In this document: piece after piece, positions 8,408 to 15,123 of the stretch
Position numbering within the stretch: position 1 is the first letter of the stretch
How the letters are laid out: every line of letters begins with the position of its first letter
Source of the DNA: Leptospiraceae bacterium
Lineage (GTDB): Bacteria > Spirochaetota > Leptospiria > Leptospirales > Leptospiraceae
Direction of reading: 5' to 3'
Length of the DNA stretch: 64,000 bases
NCBI GenBank assembly: GCA_016711485.1
Contig: JADJSX010000023.1
Location: forward strand, 1,567,001-1,631,000
Position numbers and translations under genes: made by a program
The notes under the pieces: generated by a model
Database searches by the model: none
Told to the model about the DNA's origin: nothing
Seen by the model: the letters and a program-made list of their open reading frames with translations, nothing else

Positions 8408-8839
8408 GAATTATCTCCAGCCGGATAAAAACGTATATTAATTACTCTTTTTTACAAAATACTTTAAAGGCAAGGAAAATTATTTATTGAATATGATTTT
8501 TGAAAAACCAGCTTTGATTTCAGAAACGAGGACATATTTTATTCTAAGTCAAACTCCTAAAAATGATTTTCGATTTTATAAAAAATCTAAATATATTTAG
8601 GTAATCTAATTTAAGATAAAAATGCAAAGTATTTTTTGAAAATATAGGCTAATCAGAGTTAGTCGGTATTTTGGATATGGGTTTGTCCGAAATAAGAACC
8701 AACGCTAAGATATTTTAGTGTAGGTTTCTCGACATTCGTGTTTGGAAAGACTTTTTTGATTAATATAAATTTTATAAATTTCTAAGGAATTTTTTTCTTT
8801 CTTTATAAATTCATATACTCATTTTAAATACATAGTCTT
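8408..8839. other. Intergenic region without recognisable gene
   Basis: About 430 bp of AT-rich sequence between the PGWG gene and a degraded PIN-domain fragment. I see no coding frame of length, no strong hairpin and no clear promoter box. Confidence 0.5.
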
Positions 8840-8967
8840 CTAATTTAATTTTAGCAGCACTCTTTTCATAGCTCCTAGTATTTTCATAAATTCATCGGGT
8901 CTCACTGCTTGAATACCTAACTTTTAAATTTCTTTAAAATCTTTTATATTGTAAGTAATAACTCACC
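8840..8967 (-). pseudogene. Remnant of a PIN-domain toxin (C-terminal third)
   Basis: Read on the minus strand, this stretch gives VITYNIKDFKEI, a TAA stop, then KLGIQAVRPDEFMKILGAM and a final stop. 'TYNIKDF.......GI.AVRPDEF' is the C-terminal signature of PIN-family (VapC-like) RNase toxins. The in-frame stop and the missing upstream two-thirds, replaced by the hairpin element at 8962-9036, mark it as a pseudogene. No matching antitoxin is visible nearby. Confidence 0.65.
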
Positions 8968-9036
8968 TTACGCGCAAGCGCGTTGAGGTGAGAGGTAGAG
9001 AGCCTGTCGGCGACTTGGGCTACCGCCCAAACCTGC
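8962..9036. repeat. Double-hairpin REP-like insertion
   Basis: Two palindromes lie side by side. CTCACCT-t-ACGCGC / AA / GCGCGT-tg-AGGTGAG (8962-8992) makes a 13-bp stem with a bulge, and TTGGGC-TACC-GCCCAA (9015-9030) makes a 6-bp stem with a tetraloop. The second is repeated as TTGGGC-GATA-GCCCAA at 28569-28584. It is GC-rich compared with its surroundings and sits exactly between the PIN and PAS gene remnants, as expected of a small inserted repetitive element. Confidence 0.6.
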
Positions 9037-9197
9037 TTATTCATTAATTCATTAGCTTTATCTAATATTCTTAAATTAGACTTCATTTTCGTAAATTTCC
9101 TATTTTGCGTAAGGTCAGTAATAATATAATTTGATTTTGAATTGAAAGTAAGCTCTAATATATAGTCGTCTTTTGAAATTTTATAAAAAAACTTGAC
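9037..9197 (-). pseudogene. Remnant of a PAS-type sensor gene (C-terminal tail)
   Basis: The minus strand is open and reads FYKISKDDYILELTFN, then IITDLTQNRKFTKMKSNLRI, then LDKANELMN. 'ILEL......IITDLTQNRK' is the end of a PAS domain followed by the start of its linker helix. No start codon or upstream PAS core remains. The sequence is clearly related at the DNA level to 27645-27845. It is a gene fragment. Confidence 0.55.
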
Positions 9198-9213
9198 CTA
9201 TAGCCATAGAAAT

Positions 9214-9639
9214 ATGGCGTTTGTTGTAAAGTTCAAGAATAATAAAATAATAGAGGTTATGCAGGCAGTCGTGAAAACGCACCATATTAAAATTACTGTG
9301 GTAGCAAAAAATATTCCCATGAAACTAGCTAATTTTCTGAAAAAAGAATATGGGAACGAATACAAAGTAATCACAATTAAGAAAGCGACTTACGGCGATA
9401 ATTCTCTTATTGCCAAAAATACAAAATGGTATAAGGAAATTAAAAGCAAGATTACTCCTGCTGATAGCTTAAAAATCTATCGCCAGAATAAAGGTTTATC
9501 ACAAGGTAAATTGGCTAAACTACTTGGTGTCCTATCATCTAACGTATCGGAAATGGAACGCGGTAAACGAGGAATCAGTAAAGAAGTAGCTAAGAAACTT
9601 TCTCTAATACTCGAAGTTCCTGTTGAGAAGTTTATTTAG
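9214..9639 (+). CDS. XRE-family helix-turn-helix regulator, antitoxin-like
   Basis: A 141-residue protein from the ATG at 9214 (a TTG at 9193 is possible). The N-terminal ~70 residues are a small alpha/beta module of unknown family. The C-terminal half is a Cro/C1-type HTH with LKIYRQNKGLSQGKLAKLLG (helix 1 and 2), VLSSNVSEMERGKRGIS (recognition helix) and KEVAKKLSLILEVPVEKFI. This architecture is common among antitoxin-like autoregulators. No toxin gene adjoins it in the same orientation; the gene to its right is the broken ParE/antitoxin pair on the other strand. It is the only intact gene in 8.4-9.7 kb. Confidence 0.8.
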   Translation: MAFVVKFKNNKIIEVMQAVVKTHHIKITVVAKNIPMKLANFLKKEYGNEYKVITIKKATYGDNSLIAKNTKWYKEIKSKITPADSLKIYRQNKGLSQGKLAKLLGVLSSNVSEMERGKRGISKEVAKKLSLILEVPVEKFI

Positions 9640-9680
9640 ATTGAGCGCAACTCCTCAGCGATATTGTCGGTGAGTTAAAG
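9640..9680 (-). repeat. Gene-tail scar, copy 1 of 4 ('LT..IAEEL')
   Basis: The minus strand reads LTDNIAEELRSI-stop, nearly the same as the last codons of the HNH gene (KLTRDIAEELGLI-stop at 11659). The matching DNA core is roughly CCTCAGCGAT-TTG-GGTGAGTT. The other copies are at 10277-10322, 11131-11165 and 11663-11708, all in the same orientation. Confidence 0.65.
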
Positions 9681-9986
9681 GCGTGTTTTCCAACCATCTC
9701 TATTTCTACTTTTATACCAGATAGAAAGTATAAATACAAAAGGAGATTTAATAATGTACTAGATGATGTATGGGAAACGAAATAAGGAAGCTTGTCTAAC
9801 GTCTTCATATACGGTAGAATACGAATTAGGCTTACGGGCAATTCTTTCTAACTTATTTTCGATTTCGTCTAGAAATTCTTCACCTAATCCTACTTTTCTT
9901 TCTTCATACCATTGAGCGGATTCTGCTAGTTCTTCTCTAGCTTGTGCATGAAATTCAATTCTTTGCTCGAATTCTTTGTCTGGCAT
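9675..9986 (-). pseudogene. ParE/RelE-family toxin with in-frame stop
   Basis: The first 75 codons encode a normal ParE/RelE toxin N-terminus: FHAQAREELAESAQWYEER, a helix with GLGEEFLDEIENKLERI, and the late motif ASLFRFPYII. A TAG (9759-9761) then stops the frame. Reading through, the same frame continues YIIKSPFVFILSIWYKSRNR and DGWKTRL to a TAA at 9675, which is the expected C-terminal strand ('V..H..RDP..W') of the family. The stop therefore replaces a single internal codon, most simply a Tyr. The gene starts inside the 3' end of the antitoxin gene (32-bp overlap), the usual arrangement. The truncated 75-residue product lacks the C-terminal strands and is probably inactive. Confidence 0.75.
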
Positions 9987-10206
9987 AAGAAATCACCTCT
10001 TTTGCTTTGTAAGTTTTTTCTTTTCCAAGACTGGCAATTCTACGATCTAATTCTTGCATTCTTTCTTCTGTTAAATCTTCGATTTTTTTACGGGAAACTT
10101 TTGATTTAGGAATTTCGTTTACTTTTACTGAATCCAGCGTTTTTAAAAAAGCAAATAGAGCCTTAGCCTGTTTCTGATTTTTAACTTCAATTGCGAATGT
10201 TGTCAT
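9955..10206 (-). CDS. Antitoxin of the ParE-type module
   Basis: An 83-residue protein beginning MTTFAIEVKNQKQAKALFAF. AGGAGAAGG lies three bases before this ATG and fixes the start; an upstream ATG adds 20 residues with no ribosome site. The N-terminal strand and helix followed by a charged, flexible C-terminal half (EDLTEERMQELDRRI...KAKEVISYARQRI) fit RelB/ParD-like antitoxins that dimerise and wrap the toxin with the C-terminal tail. Its 3' end overlaps the toxin gene by 32 bp. The antitoxin frame is intact although the toxin carries a nonsense codon. Confidence 0.75.
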   Translation of the reverse strand: MTTFAIEVKNQKQAKALFAFLKTLDSVKVNEIPKSKVSRKKIEDLTEERMQELDRRIASLGKEKTYKAKEVISYARQRIRAKN

Positions 10207-10276
10207 AGACCTTCTCCTATTTGCTTGCCTGCTTTCAATGATTACTTCTAGCGAAATGGAATGCAAGAAATATTTT

Positions 10277-10322
10277 AGATTAACCCTAGCTCCTCAGCGA
10301 TGTTGTGGGTGAGTTGGGAGAG
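10277..10322 (-). repeat. Gene-tail scar, copy 2 of 4
   Basis: The minus strand reads NDLSQLTHNIAEELGLI-stop, matching the C-terminus of the HNH protein at 11659-12639. It sits between the RAYT gene and the antitoxin gene, attached to neither. Confidence 0.65.
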
Positions 10323-10327
10323 ATCGT

Positions 10328-10990
10328 TCACGCTGCTTTCTGGTATAATTCGTCATCTTCCCAATTGGTTGGGTTTTTGTTAATATAATTTCGCACGTTA
10401 TATAATTCTATTTCGTCTCGAATGATTCTGTCGTGAAATCGAGGTTGCCATTGGAAATTGCGGGAAAAGGACTTTGTTTTTTCTATGTTTGACTCTTCTG
10501 TATTATTTAAGACGCGATGAATCGCGTCTCTACGGGAAATTTCGAATGTAACACGACCTTTATACCAACGAATTATTTTTGATAAAGAAAATGGATTTAA
10601 AAGAGGATTATTGTCCCCTGTAATACCGCCCTTCCGTAGAGACGCGATTGATCGCGTCTTATTTGATCGCGTCTTATTTGATCGCGATATTTCTGATTCC
10701 GTCTCGTTTGATTTTTCATATCCAGATAAATACAACAATCCATGGAAATGATTTGGCATTACAATAAATTCATCCAATTCAGCATGAGGAAAATGTTCTG
10801 GAATTTCTGACCAAATATTTTTTGCAATATCGCCCATCTCCGATAACACCATCTCCCCATTCTTAACCTCGCCAAAGAAATGCTCCTGATCCTTCGTGCA
10901 TATCGTCACAAAATAATATCCATTATCCGCATAATCCCAACCCTGTCTTCGTGCGGATTCGATTCTAAATTTATCTTGGAATAATGTCAT
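10328..10990 (-). CDS. REP-associated tyrosine transposase (RAYT, Y1/HUH family)
   Basis: A 220-residue Y1-transposase-like protein of the IS200/RAYT group. GYYFVTICTKDQEHFFG (24-40) and FIVMPNHFHGLLYL (75-88) carry the conserved core, with the metal-binding H-x-H of the HUH nuclease at 81-83. WQPRFHDRIIRDE (181-193) and YINKNPTNW end the domain. The catalytic Tyr usually expected near the last motif is not obvious there (F-H instead), although relatives share this wording. RAYTs cut and join single-stranded REP palindromes. Two such palindromes lie inside this gene, encoding RSIASLRK (113-120) and SRRDAIHRV (152-160), and a 15-bp unit is tandemly repeated to give RSNKT twice (103-112). The gene is flanked by gene-tail scars. 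Confidence 0.85.
   Translation of the reverse strand: MTLFQDKFRIESARRQGWDYADNGYYFVTICTKDQEHFFGEVKNGEMVLSEMGDIAKNIWSEIPEHFPHAELDEFIVMPNHFHGLLYLSGYEKSNETESEISRSNKTRSNKTRSIASLRKGGITGDNNPLLNPFSLSKIIRWYKGRVTFEISRRDAIHRVLNNTEESNIEKTKSFSRNFQWQPRFHDRIIRDEIELYNVRNYINKNPTNWEDDELYQKAA
10510..10536 (-). repeat. REP-like palindrome inside the RAYT gene
   Basis: AGACGCGAT-GA-ATCGCGTCT (10510-10529), perfect 9-bp arms with a 2-nt centre, followed by CTACGGG. It is the same element as those at 10636-10690 and 15929-15952, with the same asymmetric flank (GTAGAGACGCG in the other orientation). It is read in frame as part of the RAYT protein. Confidence 0.8.
10636..10690 (+). repeat. REP-like palindrome with tandem 15-bp extension, inside the RAYT gene
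   Basis: GTAGAGACGCGAT-TG-ATCGCGTCT lies in the opposite orientation to the copy at 10510. Its 3' arm continues as a 15-bp unit, TTGATCGCGTCTTAT, present at 10648-10662 and 10663-10677, plus a partial third unit. As 15 is a multiple of three, the reading frame of the RAYT gene is kept. Confidence 0.8.
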
Positions 10991-11208
10991 TATGCCTCCA
11001 TGAATCTAAAAATTTATCATCCATAAATAAAGTGTCATCCGAATTCTCCTTTTACTGGCTGTTTCAATCTTTCCAACCTTTGATTGCTCAACTTATATTT
11101 TTTCACTACGTCTACTGATTTCAATTCTTTTTTTCTTCCGCAATGTCGCGGGTGAGTTTGGAGAGAAATACATCTCCGATTAATGTATTTTGCCTCTAGT
11201 CTTTACTT
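10991..11208. other. Short gap with gene-tail scar copy 3
   Basis: The minus strand contains scar copy 3 at 11131-11165 (FLSKLTRDIAEEKKN-stop). Nearer the RAYT gene is a short open stretch reading VKKYKLSNQRLERLKQPVKG-EFG-stop that could be another gene end. Neither has a start codon. Nothing else is recognisable. Confidence 0.5.
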
Positions 11209-11580
11209 CTATTCATCACTCGACTGACCAAGTAGAGCATCTATATCTTTTTGTGATAAAGATCCTTTTGAGGAAGATTGAATTTCAGTGTATTTGTATT
11301 CTCTATTCAATTTATTAGTCATTGCCAGAACTTCTTCATTTAATTCTTTTAAACGTTGCATGTATCTTCCTTTGTGTTCATTCGACCCTTCATTTATTTC
11401 TCTTAATTCTCTTAAATTTTTAAGATTTCTATCTAATTCATTACCAGTTTTGAAAAAATCGTTAAGACGCTTAATAGCCCATTCTTTATATTTTTCTGAT
11501 TCTTCTGTAGATAATACTTTTATTTCTTCTTCTGTTAACCATCCTAAATTTTCATCATTCGATTCCATATTATTCTCCAT
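11209..11580 (-). CDS. Small helical protein ending in a FliM/FliN-like motif
   Basis: A 123-residue, highly charged helical protein of unknown family; most of it (~15-95) looks like amphipathic or coiled helix. The last 17 residues contain LSQKDIDALLGQ, very close to the N-terminal LSQDEIDALL segment of the flagellar switch protein FliM, which binds CheY-P, and to the matching start of FliN-type proteins. Here the motif is at the C-terminus. It is 78 bp downstream of the HNH/ATPase genes on the same strand, with a short repeat at 11612-11636 between. It could belong to that unit or be independent. The resemblance may be chance; no function is assigned. Confidence 0.6.
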   Translation of the reverse strand: MENNMESNDENLGWLTEEEIKVLSTEESEKYKEWAIKRLNDFFKTGNELDRNLKNLRELREINEGSNEHKGRYMQRLKELNEEVLAMTNKLNREYKYTEIQSSSKGSLSQKDIDALLGQSSDE

Positions 11581-11611
11581 TTTATTGAATTGTATACGGT
11601 AATCGTTCTTT

Positions 11612-11636
11612 GATCCGGAAATTCTTTTTCCGATTC
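11612..11636. repeat. Short GATCCGG repeat, copy 1
   Basis: GATCCGGAAAT and TTTTTCCGATTC form a small inverted repeat around GGAAA/TTTCC. A close copy is at 17102-17126, upstream of the minus-strand lipoprotein gene; both copies precede minus-strand genes' start or follow their neighbours in gaps. Confidence 0.5.
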
Positions 11637-11658
11637 ACTTTTTTATTTTACAACTACT

Positions 11659-12639
11659 CTATATTAACCCCAATTCTTCCGCAATGTCGCGTGTGAGTTT
11701 GGAGAGGGGGCGTTTGTGGAAATCTTTTGCCTCTGGATAATTTCCGAAAACAAACCGATAGAGTTCTTCCTTACTCTGAAATATATCAGGATATTGTTTA
11801 AGAAGCATATCTAGATAAGTCCCGCTTGTAATTATTTTCTTTCGAATTAATTCACTTACAGAATCTTTATTGTGCCTATATTGGTCTTCTAATTTAAAAG
11901 TGGAAATATTATTGCGAATTTTTGTGTTTTTTTCTTCATCGCTTGAGTAAAACGCAAATTTAATATCGAAATCTAAGCTACCAACTAAACCATTATAGTC
12001 AGTCGGAATATAAGTGAATTTTACATCATTCTCAAAGCCTTCACTATAAGGATGGATATTTTTATCAGAATCAAATTCAATAGCAAGTTTTAGGTTTGCG
12101 TTGCAAACATGACAACTTGGAATTAGATTGTAGAAAGACAATGCCAAGTACGGAAACTTCTCTTTAGCGTAGAAATGGTCGAACTCACACCGAGAACCTT
12201 TGCGTTCATCCGTACCTATGACAGATATAAAATGCCTATTGCAATATACGCATGTATCCATTCCTAAATCTATTGCTAATTGGTAGGGAGACCAATTATA
12301 ATCAGAATAAAAAAAGATTTCTAGAATTAAATTTTTTAAATTTATTTTCTCTGTTTTTTTTCCTTTAGCTCTTACAATTTTCTTTTTTAAACAATCTTTA
12401 TCTATCGTTTGTAATTCATTAATAATAATTTTTATTTCTTCCGGTTTGGCTGTAATTATCCTCCTACTATGTTTCTTAAAATAATCATAAAGCCATTCCA
12501 GATTAGGTTTAATATCAAAGTCTTTTAAAAATATTTCATTAATTTCAATCTTACTAATTAATTTAGTCTTGATTCTTTCATAATGCTCCTGGGCGAGTTC
12601 ATCTAAGGTTTTATTTCTAGCTTTATGGATTTTTATCAT
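11659..12639 (-). CDS. HNH nuclease, PtuB-like partner of an ATPase
   Basis: A 326-residue protein with a zinc-stabilised HNH (beta-beta-alpha-metal) nuclease core: CVYCNRHFI (near residue 129), then RCEFDHFYAKEKFPYLALSF and YNLIPSCHVCN. This gives a C-xx-C ... D-H ... N ... C-xx-C pattern typical of HNH effector nucleases. The N-terminal ~100 residues are helical and basic. Its ATG overlaps the stop of the upstream ATPase gene by 4 bp, so translation is coupled. The order ATPase then HNH is that of the Septu (PtuA-PtuB) antiphage system. The C-terminus KLTRDIAEELGLI is repeated as scars at three other places in this island. Confidence 0.8.
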   Translation of the reverse strand: MIKIHKARNKTLDELAQEHYERIKTKLISKIEINEIFLKDFDIKPNLEWLYDYFKKHSRRIITAKPEEIKIIINELQTIDKDCLKKKIVRAKGKKTEKINLKNLILEIFFYSDYNWSPYQLAIDLGMDTCVYCNRHFISVIGTDERKGSRCEFDHFYAKEKFPYLALSFYNLIPSCHVCNANLKLAIEFDSDKNIHPYSEGFENDVKFTYIPTDYNGLVGSLDFDIKFAFYSSDEEKNTKIRNNISTFKLEDQYRHNKDSVSELIRKKIITSGTYLDMLLKQYPDIFQSKEELYRFVFGNYPEAKDFHKRPLSKLTRDIAEELGLI

Positions 12640-14576
12640 TTTTTATTAAGCCTGTCTATTTTTTCTTGATAAAAGTTAATTTGAGCTTCTTTTTCATCTT
12701 TGGATTCAATGCTATAATACATTTGCAAAAGCTTATCCTGAATGATTGGCTCGCCTATTATATCTATTAATCTTTTTATATTTACTTTTTCTCTATCAAA
12801 TTCTTTTTTTAATTCTGAATAACTATTCCAAAGCTCCTTAATTTCTTTTTCTAAAATTTTCTTTTTTTGTTTATCGGTCGTTTTTTCTTTATCAAATTCC
12901 AACTGCCTTTCCTTTCCAGAATATAGTAATAAAGGATTCATTATTTTTAAAGTGTCACTAATCTTCCCATTCGCAAACTCCCCAATTAACCCACCTTCCA
13001 AAAAGAAACTATCCGAGAAAAGAGTATGGATATTAGCCCCAAAGGTCTGTTTCTTTTCCTTCAATCCATCGACTACGATACATTTGCCGTTTTCATATTC
13101 GACTCCGTCGATCATCTCATAATTTCCAGCTTTCTCCTCCTTTGTCTTCGATTCTGCCTTTCGTAAGAAAATAATATTTTCCTTTGGTAAGTCAGAAGCC
13201 AAGAAAGGAGAATGGGTTGTGAGGATAATTTGTATTTTCCTGCCTGGATAGATTTGTGGGAAAAAATCAATTAAATACTTTAAATATCTTCGTTGCCATT
13301 CGGGGTGAAAACCTACCTCTCCTTCATCAATCAAGATAAGAATAGAACTATCAGATTTGGTCTGCTGTTCTACTGTAGAAAAAAATCTAGAATACAAAGT
13401 TAACATAGCGCTTTCCCCACTACTTATGTCACGCCAATCGAATTTCATATAGTGAGATTGAGCGATACTTTCCATGTAATTCCTTATGAAATTGGTTATA
13501 TTTTCTTTTTGGCTAATTTTTAACTTAATGTAAAAGGTTTTGGGATCAGTAATTCCAACATTATTCGAAAGATTTTCTAAATTTAGAAACATTTTTTCAA
13601 CAGTTTCATAATGCGGCATTTTATGCAGATAATTTAAAAATTTTTCTAAAGAATACTGTTCTAAATTAATTTGATCTAACTTCTTCCTTAGATCAAAAAT
13701 AAAATTGTCAAAATTATTTTGAATAATACTCAAATCAATTCTTTTTTTGAAATAATCTAATTTCATTTGATACTTGGCAACAAAATCACTTTCTAATTTA
13801 TCTACTCTCGTTTTTATATATTTTTTTATTTTATCAGAATTGTCTCTATCCTCTAAGTAAGATTCTTTTACTTTGCACTCTAGGCTCTCTGGTAGAACAA
13901 ATGGTAGAGATATATTTCCATTTAGAATGAATTCTATTTGATCAAGTAAATTTTCAGACTCAATGTCGAGATGCCTTTCCTTAATGCTATTTTTTTTTCT
14001 GATCCCGTGTAAGGTTAAGTCAACGTTTTTTCCAGCATCAATTTCTTTACTTGGCGGTCCCGAAAAAAAAAATATTTCAGCATTTATGTTTTCTCCGACT
14101 TTCAATGACTTAAAATTATGGGAAACAATTAGTTGAGAACTATGTTTGCAAAATATTGTTCTTCCATCCGTATCCAAAAGCAATAATATATATAATATTT
14201 TTTTGTCATATTGCAGAATAGTTGGAATTAGATTTAGCAAATTACTCTTACCCGCTCCATTTTGTCCGACGATTGCACTTATATTCGTAATCTCCCCTAA
14301 TTCTTGCTTTGGATGATTTTTTTTCCAAACTTCTTTCATTTCATCGGAAGGTTCGAAAAAATGAAAAGGATTTTCTTTTTCTTTGAAATCCAGAGAAGAA
14401 AGTTTATCGAAAAGTTTTCCTGCTTTAATAATCTTTTTTTTCTCTCCATCTTCATTTTTGCTCTTTTTGGTTTCAAATTCTGTCGGCTTAAAATCAAACC
14501 TATACCTCGGACTAAAATTAAATCCCTGATGGTAAATATTTTTATAATTTTCAATCCAAACGTAAAGTAGTTCCAT
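12636..14576 (-). CDS. ABC/SMC-like ATPase, PtuA-like
   Basis: A 646-residue ATPase of the AAA_15/AAA_21 type found in OLD, Septu and related defence systems. It starts with a strand motif LYVWIENYKNI, has Walker A GQNGAGKS (104-111), an ABC-type signature DISSGESAML (~385), Walker B with ILILIDEGEVGFHP (~412) and the switch histidine TTHSPF (~453). A long helical insertion (~215-360) probably forms a coiled coil. The C-terminal ~130 residues are Lys/Glu-rich helices, and I see no TOPRIM domain, which excludes an OLD nuclease. With the overlapping HNH gene it makes a two-gene module in which the ATPase should sense invaders and license the nuclease (inference from Septu). Confidence 0.85.
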   Translation of the reverse strand: MELLYVWIENYKNIYHQGFNFSPRYRFDFKPTEFETKKSKNEDGEKKKIIKAGKLFDKLSSLDFKEKENPFHFFEPSDEMKEVWKKNHPKQELGEITNISAIVGQNGAGKSNLLNLIPTILQYDKKILYILLLLDTDGRTIFCKHSSQLIVSHNFKSLKVGENINAEIFFFSGPPSKEIDAGKNVDLTLHGIRKKNSIKERHLDIESENLLDQIEFILNGNISLPFVLPESLECKVKESYLEDRDNSDKIKKYIKTRVDKLESDFVAKYQMKLDYFKKRIDLSIIQNNFDNFIFDLRKKLDQINLEQYSLEKFLNYLHKMPHYETVEKMFLNLENLSNNVGITDPKTFYIKLKISQKENITNFIRNYMESIAQSHYMKFDWRDISSGESAMLTLYSRFFSTVEQQTKSDSSILILIDEGEVGFHPEWQRRYLKYLIDFFPQIYPGRKIQIILTTHSPFLASDLPKENIIFLRKAESKTKEEKAGNYEMIDGVEYENGKCIVVDGLKEKKQTFGANIHTLFSDSFFLEGGLIGEFANGKISDTLKIMNPLLLYSGKERQLEFDKEKTTDKQKKKILEKEIKELWNSYSELKKEFDREKVNIKRLIDIIGEPIIQDKLLQMYYSIESKDEKEAQINFYQEKIDRLNKK

Positions 14577-14642
14577 AGTTTTTATTCCTTGTTTATTATT
14601 GTTATTCCAAAATCATCCTAATCACAAAAATCATACAAACTT

Positions 14643-14667
14643 GTGGTGAGCGGAGTCGAACCATCAC
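14643..14667. repeat. Short dispersed repeat resembling a tRNA 3' arm
   Basis: The minus strand reads GATGGTTCGACTCCGCTCAC followed by CACA. The TTCGACTCC part looks like a T-loop, but no D-arm or anticodon arm is present upstream. It is better read as a REP-like dispersed repeat or an integration scar than as a tRNA. Confidence 0.35.
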
Positions 14668-14670
14668 AGT

Positions 14671-15093
14671 TCAGACATTTTCATACACCAAAACTCTTTC
14701 TTTAAACACAGATTCCTTAATAGCTTCGGTGATTGCCTCGGAGGAAAGTAAATCTACCTTTCTAGCGAATAATGTCTCTAAGTCACTAGTCATACGAAAA
14801 AATAAAGTTCCGATTTTGGAAGTGTAGTCTAGTTCGACTAATATATCTAAGTCGCTTTCGATTTTTGCTTCCCCTCTTGCATACGATCCGAAAAGATACG
14901 CAGTGTTAACCGGTTTATCTTTGAAATAAGTTTGCAATATCTCTTTGATTTTTGCAAGTTCTAATACGTTTGATTTCGTTGTCGGAATTACTTGTAGTTC
15001 TTTGTTTGCAATTCCTCTTAGCAGAGTTAAAATTTCTTCTGAAGAAGTATAAATTTTTTCTATCGCAGGGTCGTTTATTTTTATTTCTATCAT
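14671..15093 (-). CDS. MNT-type nucleotidyltransferase
   Basis: A 140-residue protein with the minimal nucleotidyltransferase signature: LFGSYARGEAKIESDLDILV, i.e. G-S-x10-D-x-D, where the two Asp bind Mg2+, in the region ~68-90. An N-terminal ~45-residue helical extension precedes it. MNT proteins usually pair with a HEPN RNase and neutralise it by AMPylation or oligo-AMPylation of a conserved Tyr (MntA-HepT). No HEPN gene adjoins on either side: downstream (minus strand) is the ATPase gene after 94 bp, upstream is the immunity-like gene. It is therefore an orphan antitoxin or has a partner elsewhere. Confidence 0.8.
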   Translation of the reverse strand: MIEIKINDPAIEKIYTSSEEILTLLRGIANKELQVIPTTKSNVLELAKIKEILQTYFKDKPVNTAYLFGSYARGEAKIESDLDILVELDYTSKIGTLFFRMTSDLETLFARKVDLLSSEAITEAIKESVFKERVLVYENV

Positions 15094-15123
15094 TGTTATT
15101 TACGATTTTGTCTAAATATAAAT

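Noticed and set aside
10636..10690. CRISPR-like array from the short repeats near 10.65 kb
   Set aside because: Units are 15 bp and directly abutting with no spacers; it is a tandem repeat of a REP arm inside a gene.
12636..14576. OLD-family nuclease for the ATPase gene
   Set aside because: No TOPRIM domain after the ATPase core; the nuclease is a separate HNH gene.
14643..14667. tRNA gene on the minus strand (T-loop-like TTCGACTCC and CACA end)
   Set aside because: No D-arm, anticodon arm or acceptor partner upstream; only a ~25-nt 3' look-alike.
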